A DNA stretch of 64,000 nt from Hirudo medicinalis (lineage: Eukaryota; Annelida; Clitellata; Hirudinida; Hirudinidae). The notes beneath the pieces are model-generated. The model was given only the letters and a program-made list of their open reading frames with translations. It did not search any database and was not told the DNA's origin. Shown here one piece after another: positions 40,330 through 53,093 of the stretch. Both the position numbers and the translations under genes were made by a program. The stretch lies in assembly GCA_011800805.1 (NCBI GenBank), contig MPNW01000037.1, forward strand, positions 75,585 through 139,584. The letters are read 5' to 3'. Positions within the stretch are counted from its first letter, which is position 1; each line of letters opens with the position of its first letter.

Positions 40330-43300
40330 AATTATTGTAACGACCTTTTTGCGATTTTGTCGATTTTAACGTAAATGTTGTGTTGTATATGTTCGAAATA
40401 TATGTACCTAATTTCTGATTATGTATTCGTATATATTATTAGATATTCGAAATGTATGAATGTATAATTCAAAAATATTAATTTTTGAATCTTGGATTTT
40501 CAATTTTATGACTAATGGAAATAATGCCAGCAGTAATTTTGGTTAATCTCTAATTTGGAATTCTTCAATTTTAAGATTTTAGTTCACGTTTGAAATCACG
40601 ACCTGTCTTCATATTTCCTGTGTTTTACTGGTCTCAGTACAGTACACAAAATTAATTTTAATTAATTAACCTTCAAGATTTTCGTTTACGACTCTTTGAT
40701 TACTACACATTGTTGTTATTCGACAACAGATTGTGTTTTATTTGCGACATTTATCAGTACAAGCATTTTGTGAAAGTTTTTCAAGGGAAATAAATCTGCA
40801 ACATGATGTTCATTTCACCGGCCGGGGACATTTTCATTCGTTGGTGGTCTGTAAATAAAGAAAACCGAATTATGATATTTCATAATTTAATAATCGAAAT
40901 AATTTGATAGCACGACATGGAAGCATTTACAACGACGAGTTATTCGCAACTTCTTTTCGACCGATTATAAAAATATTAATGAAAAACTTCTTGGACATTA
41001 ATTTAATTGCAACTTAATCATTCTTGTTTTTGTGCAACATTCAGAAAATAAAATGACTTTTTTGTATTTACGTGTCATTTACAATTTCTTATTTAAAACA
41101 CGTTTTAAGAATATCTTCATCAACTTTAAATGAAATAAAGCAAAATATTTCTTTCAAAAGTCGTGCAATTCATTATGAAGTGACGTCTGGAGAATATTTA
41201 AACATTCATGCAAAAGCGATTTTAACGAAATTAATCTGAACAATTTAGCAAATTAAGTGTAAAATATTTTTTTAAAAATACTTTCACAAGTTTCTTTTTG
41301 TAAAGTTGTAAAATTCGGGCTCCTTTCTTCTTTTCCAAAAAGGAAGTAAGTTTAAATAAAAATCGAAAATTGCATTCACCGATGGAATGTGATGCAGAGT
41401 AATTGGGAATAAATAAGATTATCTAATATTATTTTTAAATTAAAACATATTTTAGCGTGGTTACAATGAAAAATATTAGCGACAATAAACTTAACATTAG
41501 CCTCACAACCTATAATTATCTTAACAACAAGAAATACAAACATATAGAAAGGAATAAGAGGCAAAAGAATTGCATTGTGAAATACTTTATAAAAGTAATA
41601 ATTTAATTTCAAATGTTGTAATTTATTTATAAATAATAATTAATGTATTTCAAATTATTCTATAATTAAAAAATATATATTACTTATTGGAGTGATTGCA
41701 TGAGCTTGATATGGAAGAGTGTAGTATTTATTTTAAAGGAAAGAAAGACAATTCATCAACCATTTCCAAGTCTGAACTGCCAGGTGCATTTGTACTTTTT
41801 GCATTCGTGCAGGACAATTCACCACCACTCCATGCACATAAAATTACATCCATGCACATGATTCCAATCTTACTTATCTTTCATTCACTCCATCGATCTT
41901 GTTTTAGAACCAGAAATGTTGCTTGTTTCTTGAGATGAAAGCCTGTTGATTGCCATGAAATCATGAAACACCAATAAACATTGAAATGCTGAGCATTTTG
42001 ACATTATTCACCGATCATTTCACATTTTCTTTCAGTTGCCAATCTTTCGAAATCAAATTCAGTTCTCGATATCTCAATTTTCCATGCGCCGCCTATCGAA
42101 GAATCCTTCAGAAAATACTTCTACTTTTCAAATTCTTGTCTGAAAATCAAATAAAGAAGATTTATAATCTCACAATTCAAACATTTACTTGAAGAATTTC
42201 TGTAATCACAGGTTTTACAAATCATTAAGATGTAAATTCATAACTTAGGGACTTTAATGAATGCATTAACATAATATTTGCATAATTAAGATTTTTCAAT
42301 TTCCTCAAACAACAACGTTTCTGAAAGAAACTAGAATTTTGCGCTATTAAATATTCATAAATGTTTTGAGGTGCCATTCATAAAATGGTGAATAATTAGA
42401 TTTATTTTAAAAAAGAAAATTTAAATGCAAAAATATGCAACATTTATGAGGACAAATAATTCTTTTAAGCAGACAAATGTTTTGGAGCAGCAGGTCGTAA
42501 ATAAGCTTTAATATTCCATAATTTATTTGATATTCGAGTGTTCCTTGAACAACTTGAGAAACAATCTTCTTATATTTCACATTAAATGCAAATAATCGCA
42601 TGAAATACTCGTAAGTGATTAAATTTTAATTATTGTAAGTTAATAATTACTAAATTAATAAACCACGACAAGCAAACGATATTTGCAATCAAAAACGTAT
42701 TTGTGTGCTTACGATTATTTCTACGTTGTAATTTGATTATCCTGAAACTTCATATCACCATTTTATTTAAATATTTGGAAAACAAAGTCACGTAAACAAG
42801 AACAGACATTGACATGACATTGCGATTGTGACGGAAACCAAAAATAACAAGTAACACAGAATGCAAGGCTAACTGAATAAACAAAAGATTAATAATTGTT
42901 TTAAATATTAATTACTTCAACATGTCATTCACTTCTAACCTGACTTTTGGAAATCGTAACAAGTAGTAATTTATAATTTCACTGGAACAACTGCAGACGA
43001 CGAAGATGCGATGTCAGCCATGATGACGATGACGATGACGATGACGATGGTTGCAAGACCTTTAAATCTCATATTACAAACTTAATCACCTTAATCGCAA
43101 AATGTGCTGAGTGTAAATTATATCCACCAAATCATAATTTTATTTAAATATTCAACTAATTCTCACAACCATGAATTATTACTCCATCACAATGAGTCCA
43201 AGTCATGGTTATCGATGACTTCATCATTAATAACAATAGACTTATCAACTACTGAGACTCCCACAACTGACAGTACTTCAGTAATTGTTGACTGTTGTAG

Positions 43301-43907
43301 TTTGCATTGGCAGATATTGTCAATCTCACAAGTAACAACGAGCAGTAATAACAAATGGTAACATTTATTTCTTCACCGGTGGATCATCCACATCGCAGAC
43401 TCCGGAACACCGGGACACGTTGTGAGTTACCTGTTGAATCACCTGTACAACATAATCACCGGTCTTCCAAAGCTTGCGACTGTTCGATGGAGCATGACCG
43501 CGCAACCCGACCGAACCAGTCATCCATGACGTCTCCGCTCAATCGAGATTGGAAATTAAAGTTCACTTTCGCTTTTAATGAGACTCGTTTTTCGACGATT
43601 TGATTATTAAATTTCACTTTCGCTGAGATTTTCAAACGAGAAGAAATGCTTGCAAAATCCTATTCGAATGAATTATTTCTAAGTTGGCGATAAATATTTT
43701 TTACGAGTTAATTCTTAAAGTATAGAATACTGGTTAATTTTTTCGAGTTTTTATTAAATGCTTATGAAGAAAAATAAGAAATCATTCTGGCACATTTCTG
43801 GAAATTCTTCGCTTTGTGCGGAAGGGATGGGCTTATAAATCAACTGACAGTCGCTACGTTTCTGATGCGCTGTGACGGATGCCGTACTTCTTCTTGAGAC
43901 TCTGTGT

Positions 43908-44220
43908 ATGCTTCAATACCTGCGTATGTACTGCAATACCTGTGTATGCTTCAATACCTGCGTATGTACTGCAATACCTGTGTATGCTTCAATACCTGCG
44001 AATGTACTGTAATACCTGTGTATGCTTCAATACCTGCGTATGTACTGCAATACCTGTGTATGCTTCAATACCTGCGTATGTACTGCAATACCTGTGCATG
44101 CTTCAATACCTGCGTATTTACTGCAATACCTGTGTATGCTTCAATACCTGTGTATGTACTGCAATACCTGAGTGTGTGCTGCTATACCTGTTTTTATATT
44201 GCAATACCTGCGTATATACT
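43908..44220. repeat. Minisatellite, 38-bp period from two ~19-bp half-units
   Basis: Half-units tatgcttcaatacctgcg and tatgtactgcaatacctgtg alternate about eight times with few substitutions. Because 38 is not a multiple of three and the copies lack stops, several frames stay open and give artificial Cys/Tyr-rich open frames; I do not treat these as genes. Confidence 0.88.
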
Positions 44221-45616
44221 TCAATTTATTATCTTCAGTTTACGTGGTTTGCTGAAATGTTTCCATATTTTTTTTAAGTTCTTCAAAGGACCTGACAATT
44301 TCTCAGCATCTGCGCAAGACACAAGATCTTAAACAGCTGTAAAATTTAGGTCAACTAATTATTATTATTATAATTATAATTATTAATAATTACATCGATA
44401 GATGCAGCATAATTTTTGCAATAATAACTTGTGGTGTATTTATTTCTCTATTTCTAGAAAGGTGTTAAAAGTGATATTTGATACTGAAGTTTTGAATTTG
44501 AATTATTTTGAGATTCAATTTTTATAAAAATCTTGAAATTAATTTTTCTTGATTCTGTCGGGTGAAAATCTTTCCTGGAGGTGACAATGACAATTCGCCA
44601 GCAATGATGACGATGACGATAAGGATGATGAAGATGATGATGACAATAAGGATGATGAAGATGACGATGACAATCAGATGATGAAGATGATGATGACAAT
44701 AAGGATGATGGTGATGACTGACAATAAGGATGAAGATGATGACGATGATGACAATAAGGATGATGATGATGACGCTACGACTATGAGGATGAAGACGATG
44801 ACGACGACGAAGAAGCAGCATGTGTTGGATATATTGGTTATGATGATGATAAAGATGATGATTATCTTGAATGGTTAAAATTTTAAGAACATTCACCTCA
44901 AAATGGAACCATAAATCATGCAATTATGCTTTTTTGTGCCTTTTTGTAGCATCCGTCAAACGGAGTTGTTATAATGTATTAAATGACATTTTATGCAATT
45001 ATTTTAACGGATGGATGGATGGATGGATGCAAAAGGGGATGATCAGATAGAAATTCGGATAATTGATGGATGGATAGATAGATGAATGGATAGATGGATG
45101 GATGGATGGATGGATGGATGGATAGATAGATGAATGGATGGATGGGTGGATGGATGGACGGGTGTTTCCAACAAATTCCCATCTGTCATCTTAAAATGAG
45201 AATAAATAAATAAAGACATTATCAGAATTGACATTATTTTAATTATTAACATTAAGAATTAACANAAAGATTAAAAAGATGTCAGCAGATAACTTTGGAA
45301 AATAGGAGAAGCAAAGCCTCATCGAGGCTTACAAAATTTTATCGGGAGGGAAGGCCTTTTACCTCAACAGTTTTTCGAACCCACAAAACCCACTCAGACA
45401 CCTGTACATTTGATTTCTTTTAAGAGATAAATAATTCTGCCTTCAATTAAATGAGTGCAATTAAACACTACTATAATAAATATAATAAATATAATAAATA
45501 CAATAAATACGAATCACCATTAATATCTTCGAACGACAATTTATTTAACAATCCGAACGAATGCCCGGATTGATCGTTTTGTGATCGCGAACAATTCATT
45601 TCCTCCAACCAATCAG
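44221..45616. repeat. Simple-repeat region: GAT/GAC triplets and TGGA tetramers
   Basis: gatgatgacaataagga-type triplet DNA covers 44590-44880 and (tgga/taga)n covers 45008-45160. A single n at 45265 marks an uncertain base or join. Short aataaatat repeats lie near 45475-45510. No coding signal on either strand; His/Asp-rich open frames here are products of the repeats. Confidence 0.75.
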
Positions 45617-46883
45617 CAACGAGAGGATCAGCGTGGTGAAGATCCTGAGGGTGTGCAGAGTCCTTAGACCACTCAGGGCCATCAACAGGGCTAAGGGGCT
45701 CAAGGTGATGATGACGACGGCGACGGTGATGGTGGTGATGATGACGATGAAGATGATGATGATGATTATGATGATGGTTTCATAAATGCTTTCTTGTAAT
45801 TACATATTCTCCTACATTACCAGGACTGCCGTTACTCTAAACTCTAAAATGTAATAATAATTATGACTGTTACGACTGACTAATTATGACTAATTATGAC
45901 TAATTATGACTAATTATCATGCACTTGCAATTGAACAGCACGTGGTCCAGTGTGTGGTGGTGGCCGTCAAGACCATCTACAACATCCTCCTCGTCACCTT
46001 CCTGCTCGAGTTCATGTTCGCCGTCATCGGGGTTCAGCTGTTCAAGGTGATGATGGTGGTGGTGATGATAATGATGGTGATGATATTGATGATGATGACG
46101 GTGGTGGTGATGATACTGATGGTGATGATATTGATGATGATGATGGTGGTGATGATAATAATGATGGTGATGATATTGATTATGATGATGGTGGTGATGA
46201 TGATAATGATGGTGATGATATTGATGATGATGGTGGTGGCTGATAGTGATACCTTATGATAGCGATGATAACAGTAAGAACGGTAATGATGTCGATGCCA
46301 ACGGTGAAGATCTATGTCAGCGTTGGTTTTTTTTGTCTTTGTCACCAGGGTGCCTTTCACGAATGCAACGACCAATCTAAGCTGACCAAGGAAGAATGCC
46401 AGTGAGTCGGAGGCACTTAATGACCTCATTGTTTGATTCCTTAATTAATTTATAATTATTACAACAAATAACATTGAATTAGACTTATATCAGTCAATGA
46501 AATATAAATATAAATGCAGAAATATAATAATTACATAACTGTTAGATTACATTATAATAAGACTGGAAATGATGAGATAAAAAGTAAACAGTAGTCCTCC
46601 ATGTAGCAGAAACATCTATCAACCTGCAGATATCTATCTACCTATTATCAAAACACACCCCCACGTGACACAAAAGATTAACAATCACGTTAAAAAAAAC
46701 TCACATTACCGACGAATCACATTTCAACGACCTCAGGGGCGAGTTCGTTCAGTTCAAAGGTGGCAACGTGTCGAAGCCCTTCGTCGAGAGGCGGCAGTGG
46801 AACAACAGCAACTTCAACTTCGACGACGTCAGCCAGGGCATGCTCACCCTCTTCACCGTGGCAACCTTCGAGGGGTGGCCAGA
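45617..46883 (+). CDS. Cav1-like: Cav1-type calcium channel, domain III fragment (4 exons)
   Basis: Exons 45617-45704, 45939-46046, 46349-46401 and 46737-46883 join in phase. They encode the III-S4 voltage sensor ([20 protein letters not shown]), S5 ([16 protein letters not shown] ... [11 protein letters not shown]), the extracellular loop ([13 protein letters not shown]) and the pore helix and filter ([15 protein letters not shown], with the selectivity Glu). RAKGLKHVVQCV and TFEGWPE are L-type (Cav1) signatures, whereas the Cav2 gene at 53094 onwards has TGEGWP. No exon for S1-S3 or S6 was found within reach, on either side of which are repeats and single n positions (45265, 48484). These exons use far more G/C at third positions than the rest of the window. 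It may be a true gene with exons lost in the assembly, or a misplaced contig. Confidence 0.85.
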
Positions 46884-49800
46884 GTCAGTCTAAGTGGACT
46901 TAAGAAAATAAATTTAAAATTAAATTATGATGATGACGATGATGATGGTAATTATTATAGCCATTATTACCGACCATCACCGAGCCAGTGTTATTGCATA
47001 ATGATTACAATTGCTCGCCAACAATCATCGCTTCATTATCGCCATCACGTCATCATTATCACCATCACGTCATCATTATCACCATCACATCATCATTATC
47101 ACCATCTCGTCATCATTATCACCATCTCATCATCATTATCACCATCATCATCATCGTGGTCGTCATCATCATCATCATCATCACCATCATCATCATCGTG
47201 GTCGTCATCATCATCATCATCATCACCATCATCATCGTGGTCGTCGTCATGCTGATGTCTTTCTTACTATTGTTAACATCACTTGCTAATCAGTCGTCGT
47301 CATCACTCTCCATTGTTGATCTCGACTCCTCTCCGTTTCCAACAGCAACGGGGATTATCATCATGACCACCAGTCCATAATCTCTTGTTTTTGTGGATCA
47401 ATTCTGCACTCTGCCTTGCGTTGAAAATTCCACACATAAAAAAACAAACATTTAAAATGTCATTTTATTCGTTCAAATATGATTAAATATTATTTTAAAT
47501 AACTATAATTAAATATTATTTTAAATAACTATATTTAAATATTATTTTAAATAACTATAATTAAATATTATTTTAAATAACCACAATTAAATATTAATTC
47601 AAACTAATTTAATCACAAACGCAGACATCAAACAGAGGTTGAAAATGCTAAAAATCCTGAAAGACATGACTTAAATCTTTGTGCGTGGACAAATCCCCTA
47701 ATTTGATTTTTCCAGAAATTCGTGTGTTCGTGGGTTTCAACATTTTTCAAAATTCAAGAATTAATGTGAAAATAAAAATAGCACAAGAAATTTTTAAAAA
47801 CTCGTCCTTGCAATTCATTCGTCCTTAAAAATATTGTGCAATAAATTCTCAAAATTAACATTTAATGACTGGCAATCGAGTCCATAAAGTATTTCAAGAA
47901 TTACAAAAAGGAATGCATTACTTAGGATTGATTAATTAATTTATCACATAAACACTGTCCACAGCAGCATCTCCATCAATCAATTCTCGTATAATTACTT
48001 GCGTTCTTCATCATTTTATTCATCCATCCATCACTCATACACCCATCTTTTCATCCACAATATCCACAGAAGATGTCAGGTTGGATCCGGGGCCAGGTAC
48101 CATCAGAATGTTATTGCCTCCTTGTCATTGAGACTCGAGTGGTTTATTGAATTTTTTGAATAATTTATAAACATGTTCTTCTTTTTTCATATTCATTAAA
48201 AGCATTTGGAGATTTTCTGCAGAGATTTTTCCTTTCTGATTGAGTGGTCTTAAATTCATTATTCATCCATCCATTAACATATCAATTCTTCCATCCATCC
48301 ATTAGCATATCCATCCTTCCATCCATTCATTCATCCATCCATCCATCTATCCATCCATTCATCTACCCACCAATCCAACAATCCACCCATTCATCCATCC
48401 ACCCATCCATCCATCCATCTATCCATCCACCTATCCATCCATCCATCCATCTAGCCATCCATCCATCCATCAATCCACTTAATNCGTCGTCATCGTCATC
48501 ATCATCATCATCACCGCCGCCGCCACCATCACCATCATCATCACCACTACCACCATCATCGTCATCATCGTCGTCGTCGTTAAGGTCATCATCACCGCCA
48601 CCGCCACCATCCATCCATCCATCCATCCATCCATCCATCCATCCATCCATCCATCTATATGCATGGCATCAAATATTCTCCTTAGAATTGTTCCTCTCAG
48701 GCAGATCCTCCACTTCCTCGTGGACAAGATGAAAGCAATTTCTCACTCAATGACGTCACTTATTTGTAGTTGTTATCTACTTTTAAATTTTCAAATTAAC
48801 TGTTTTTATTAAATTATAATTTCACAAAATAGTGTCATTTTTATTACATTAATAATTATTTCCACGCATAAAATCATTTTAAAATTTATAAAAAAAAAAA
48901 TGTTTTACAATAATCTGACTTGATGGAATTAAAGGAAGTTATTTTTATTTGATCACGTAGAATAATATTTGACATTTGCAATTTTAAAAATCATTTAGCA
49001 TAATAAAATGAGTCCTTTGAAACAGTGCGTTTCCAATCCACAATGCCATTCCTCACCTGTAGCTATCAGGAATACCTACGCTCTTTCCATATTTTTTTAC
49101 CATACTTTCATAATTACGATGCATGGTCATGATCACATGATAATAATATTATTAATCCCATCCATCCATCCATCCATCCATCCATCCATCCATCCATCCA
49201 TCCATCCATCCATCCATCCATCAAAACGAAACCTTGGTTATGATGATGGTCGTCTCAAACACACAGTGGTTTAATTTGAGTCCTCTGAACGAGTTATTGA
49301 TCGTCAAATTTGAAGTGCATGAAGGCCAAAATGATGACGACGAAGAAGACGACGATGACAACGACAAGCACGGTGGTGATGATGATGATGATGATGGTGA
49401 GTATGACAATGATGATGATGACGCCGACGACGATGATAGCGACGATGGAGGCAGAGTGGGGATGATGATGACGATGATGATGATGGTGACGATGATACAT
49501 GAGATTGTGCAAGAGTCATTCTCCGAATGACGAAAACCTCGAAGGTGGTTGTCACGGTGACGGCGGTTCCTGGCGCTAATGACTGGAGCGGCTTTAAATA
49601 ATTGCGCCTGCGCTAAGCTGCTCCGACGCCTGGTGAAGTCTGCTGATGAAAAATGGTGGAAAGATGGATGGAGGGAATATGACTGGCGCTAACAATGGAC
49701 TGCGTCTGCGCATGTCAGCGTTTGTCCCTGCGTCGCTGTTACGATTTCGAGATGCAAGATGTTCTCATTAAATCCTTGATTCCTTTTAATTATTTATAAT

Positions 49801-51059
49801 TAATGGCATTCAATTTGAAGAATTCTGGAAAATGCACTCCAGAATCTGAGTTAGCTGTCACGAATATGGTTGCATTTTGTCATCAAATGAGATTTTTTTC
49901 CTATAATTCACGAATTTATTAATTAGCTTAAATTATTTTTGAACAATTAAAGGGTCATTTATTGTTAATAAATTGTTATTTATTAGAAATTAATGATGAA
50001 AAAGATGTCGAGGTTGAAATTTATGGAAATCACTGGGAAGGTTGCAAGTTGCTCGTGCTGATGGCAGACGTTGAATTACAAACAACAACAACAACAATAA
50101 TATTGTTAATAATAAAATTCACATTAATAAATATAAATTGCAATAAAATAATTTAAATGATAATAAATATTCCCTGTACGAATTCAGTTTACAACGATAA
50201 CATGTTCAGCTAAACATGATTATTATCATGACAAGTTACTCAAAATATGCCAATAAACATACATGTATTCGTGCGACAATAATGATTACAAGCAATTATT
50301 TTAATATTTGCCTTACGTCTTCGTGAAAGATGTTCTGATGATTGCATGACAGAAAATACCAGCAGATATTATTTGAAATTAGGATGGATTTTGCGGTGAT
50401 GATGCGCTGATGTGCTGTCCTGGTGGGGTCCCTGAGTGCACAGTAGGCACAAATGTGACTTAGACGAGATGCCAGATGGATGGATGAATGGATGGATGGG
50501 TGAATGGATGAATGGATGGATGGATAGATGGGTGGATGGATGGATGGGTGAATGGATGGATGGATGGATGGATGGATGAATGGATGGATGGATGAATGGA
50601 TGGATAGATGGGTGGATGGATGGATGGATGAATGGATGGATGGATGGATGAATGGATGGATGGATGGATGAGTAGGAGGATTAATGGATGGGTTGGTGGA
50701 TGGTTGAAAAGTTGCAAGAATGTACGCAAAGACAGATTTTTAGGATGTATAGATGGATATGTGTGGATGGATGGGTGGATGGATGCATGTATAGTATGCA
50801 TGGCAACAGCGTCTTGACGTGTTGCTTCCACCGGTAGCATCGAGTCTAACCTGCCTTGAGGTGGTGGAGATGAGAGCTGCTGAGAAAAGTGAGGGGAGCA
50901 GCAGCTACAGATGACGAAGATATTGATCAACAACTGTTTTGAGGATGATAATTTTTCAGCAACAATAGCATTAACAGCCAACATCACTAATGATGTTAGT
51001 GATGACAACAGCGAATTTGGTTTTATTGTTTGCAATAATAATGCACCAAGTGACTGCAT
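46884..51059. repeat. Large simple-repeat region
   Basis: Successive blocks: ATC/CAT triplets (47030-47250), four copies of a 25-26-base taattaaatattattttaaa unit (47490-47590), ATCC tetramers with CAT/CGC triplets and a single n at 48484 (48262-48650), a clean ATCC array (49159-49222), GAT/GAC (49330-49500) and TGGA (50470-50790). A GC-richer patch at 49550-49750 has no protein I recognise. Open frames here are repeat artefacts. Confidence 0.75.
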
Positions 51060-51082
51060 TCTTAAACTTCATTAATAATGAC

Positions 51083-51178
51083 ACGATGACATCATGTAAA
51101 TGTCATCACGTGTCACGATGACGTCATGTAAATGTCATCACGTGTCACGATGACGTCGTTAAAGACGTCATGCAATGT
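51083..51178. repeat. 32-bp tandem repeat carrying CRE and E-box motifs
   Basis: Two full copies (51083-51114, 51115-51146) and one partial copy of acgatgac(a/g)tcatgtaaat...cacgtgtc. Copy two contains a perfect CRE, TGACGTCA (51119-51126); both contain CACGTG (51107-51112, 51139-51144). A further gacgtcgttaaagacgtc palindrome follows. Confidence 0.75.
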
Positions 51179-53093
51179 CATTGGGAACAGCTTATTATCA
51201 GAAGCACAAAGCAGCAGGCACTCGTGAAGGACAATTTTAGTGATTAATTATTTTACCAGTTAGGAAGTTATTATCACATTATTGATGAAAACAAACGTCC
51301 AACGCTTAAAAAAACATTTCAAATGATTGCCAAATAAATTAATTATGAAATGAAAATATAATATTCCTAATAATTAACGGGAATATTTTTTTGCTTTTTT
51401 TTCTAAAAATTTTTGAAAGGCAGAACTTCTCTCCATGTGGAAGCTTTGTAAATGTTGTGTCGAACAATGGAGTCCATTAAGGTCATTGAGGTCTTTGCTT
51501 TGCCGCGAAGCGATTTTTGTGTATTTTTTGAGAAATATCTTAAATTATGATTTCAATTCCAAACTCGGCGTCGATATTTAAGAATGAAATAATTACTCAA
51601 TATTAAAATTAATTAATATTCTATCCACATTTTCCTCAACTTTCCGATGAGTCCACAAATTACAATAACAGTTAGCAGAACTATAAATAATATTAATATT
51701 AATATTAATATAATCCAACAACTATCAACTCGGACTTGCAATGAACATTATTTTGAAGTTTCAGTAAAAATTTGCTTTTAAAAAAGTCAAAAGAATAATT
51801 TATTTAATGAATTTTATTTTTTTTTTTTTTTGCTTTTCATTCCGGTTTTAGCGGTTTCTTGAGATGTCCCACGTAAATCGTCTTTAAACGAAAAACTCAA
51901 TTCTCAAAAGTTTAGACTTATTTTAATTTTTCCTCTTTAAGAAATTTCTGACCTTCTGATCGCAATTTAAGATCTAAAGACAGCCAACTGCACTTGGTGT
52001 AGATTTGAAATATTTGCAAATTTTCATTCCTTGGCAAGGGAATTTAGCAATTAGAAGCATTTTATCGATTGATTTATTGAACGATTAGATATTGGTAATC
52101 AACAAATCCTACTATTTTGAGATCGAATAATTCATGTATGTTCAACAATAGCGTATCAATAAGAAATGTAAAACCTTGTACTGTTAATCACGAAAGGAAG
52201 GTTTTAGAATCATTTTTCAAAAATCAAAGAAGGTTGCACGCGTGCGTGAGAGAGTGAAGAAAAGAGAGATGGTTTTCAAAGCTGCAAGAAAAACATTGTC
52301 GATGTCATGAAAAATTCGAGAATATTAAGGTTTTTTTTGTTGAAACCAAAATTTAATGTGAAAAAAAGGAGAAAATACAAAAGACAGGAAAATACAAACT
52401 GTACACGTTGACATGTTGTAATGAATGCCCTAAAGTTCGAAAATCCTTAAAACTAACTCGGAGATAAGGAGCATGAAAAATCATGGAATGTTCTATATTG
52501 TCCAATTCAAATCCTATGGATCGATCCCAAACAAAAACATCGACGACTCCTAAAAATATAGAAATATCGAAGTGAGAAGGAGTTTTAATTCTTTACAAAC
52601 AGTTGAGTTGATTGCATAAATTCTTCAAAGTTACAGCACGAAGTTCGAACAAAAAACTTCAGGAAACAATCACAGATGACGAAGGTGAAGGTTAACATTG
52701 AAAACACCAATTTAAAATTATTTCTCGAAATGCAAATTAAAAATTATTTTTAAAAATTAGTAATTGGCTGAAATTTAAATGAATTGATTAAATTTTAAGT
52801 AAATTAAGAAAAGCTGATGTAAGGATGATAAAATTGAATAAAATAAAAAATAAAATATCTTTATTAATTTTTATTAATTAATAACCTTCATTATTATTAA
52901 TTATTTAAAATTATTCATATTAATTATTTATTATTTTGAAAACAACTCAAACGACTATGAAATTAAGAAAAGCTTCCAAAATGTCAGCTACAATGCTAGG
53001 ACGATCTTGCTGCGGTAGATGTGCACCGTGGTGGTGATGGTTATGATGCTGATGATGTCGGTGGTGATGATGATGATGATGATGATGATGGTA
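51179..53093. other. Intergenic DNA downstream of the Cav2 gene
   Basis: AT-rich sequence beyond the 3' end of the minus-strand Cav2 gene. It should include its 3' UTR; no coding, RNA or repeat feature of note was seen. Confidence 0.4.

Larger units (their letters stand above)
36549..43878. other. Long gene-poor region
   Basis: About 7.3 kb with no convincing coding exon on either strand. It contains the mir-9/79 hairpin (37753-37836), a SINE/LINE tail fragment (38356-38420) and two short tandem arrays. A GC-richer patch at 43380-43560 is open in one frame, but I recognise no protein there. Confidence 0.5.

Noticed and set aside
43879..44332. Cys/Tyr-rich open frames that could look like a repeat protein, or a CRISPR-like array
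   Set aside because: They are readings of a 38-base minisatellite in several frames; the repeats are contiguous with no unique spacers.
47011..47289. His/Arg-rich open frame
   Set aside because: Entirely encoded by a CAT/CGT triplet array; the other frames are open too.
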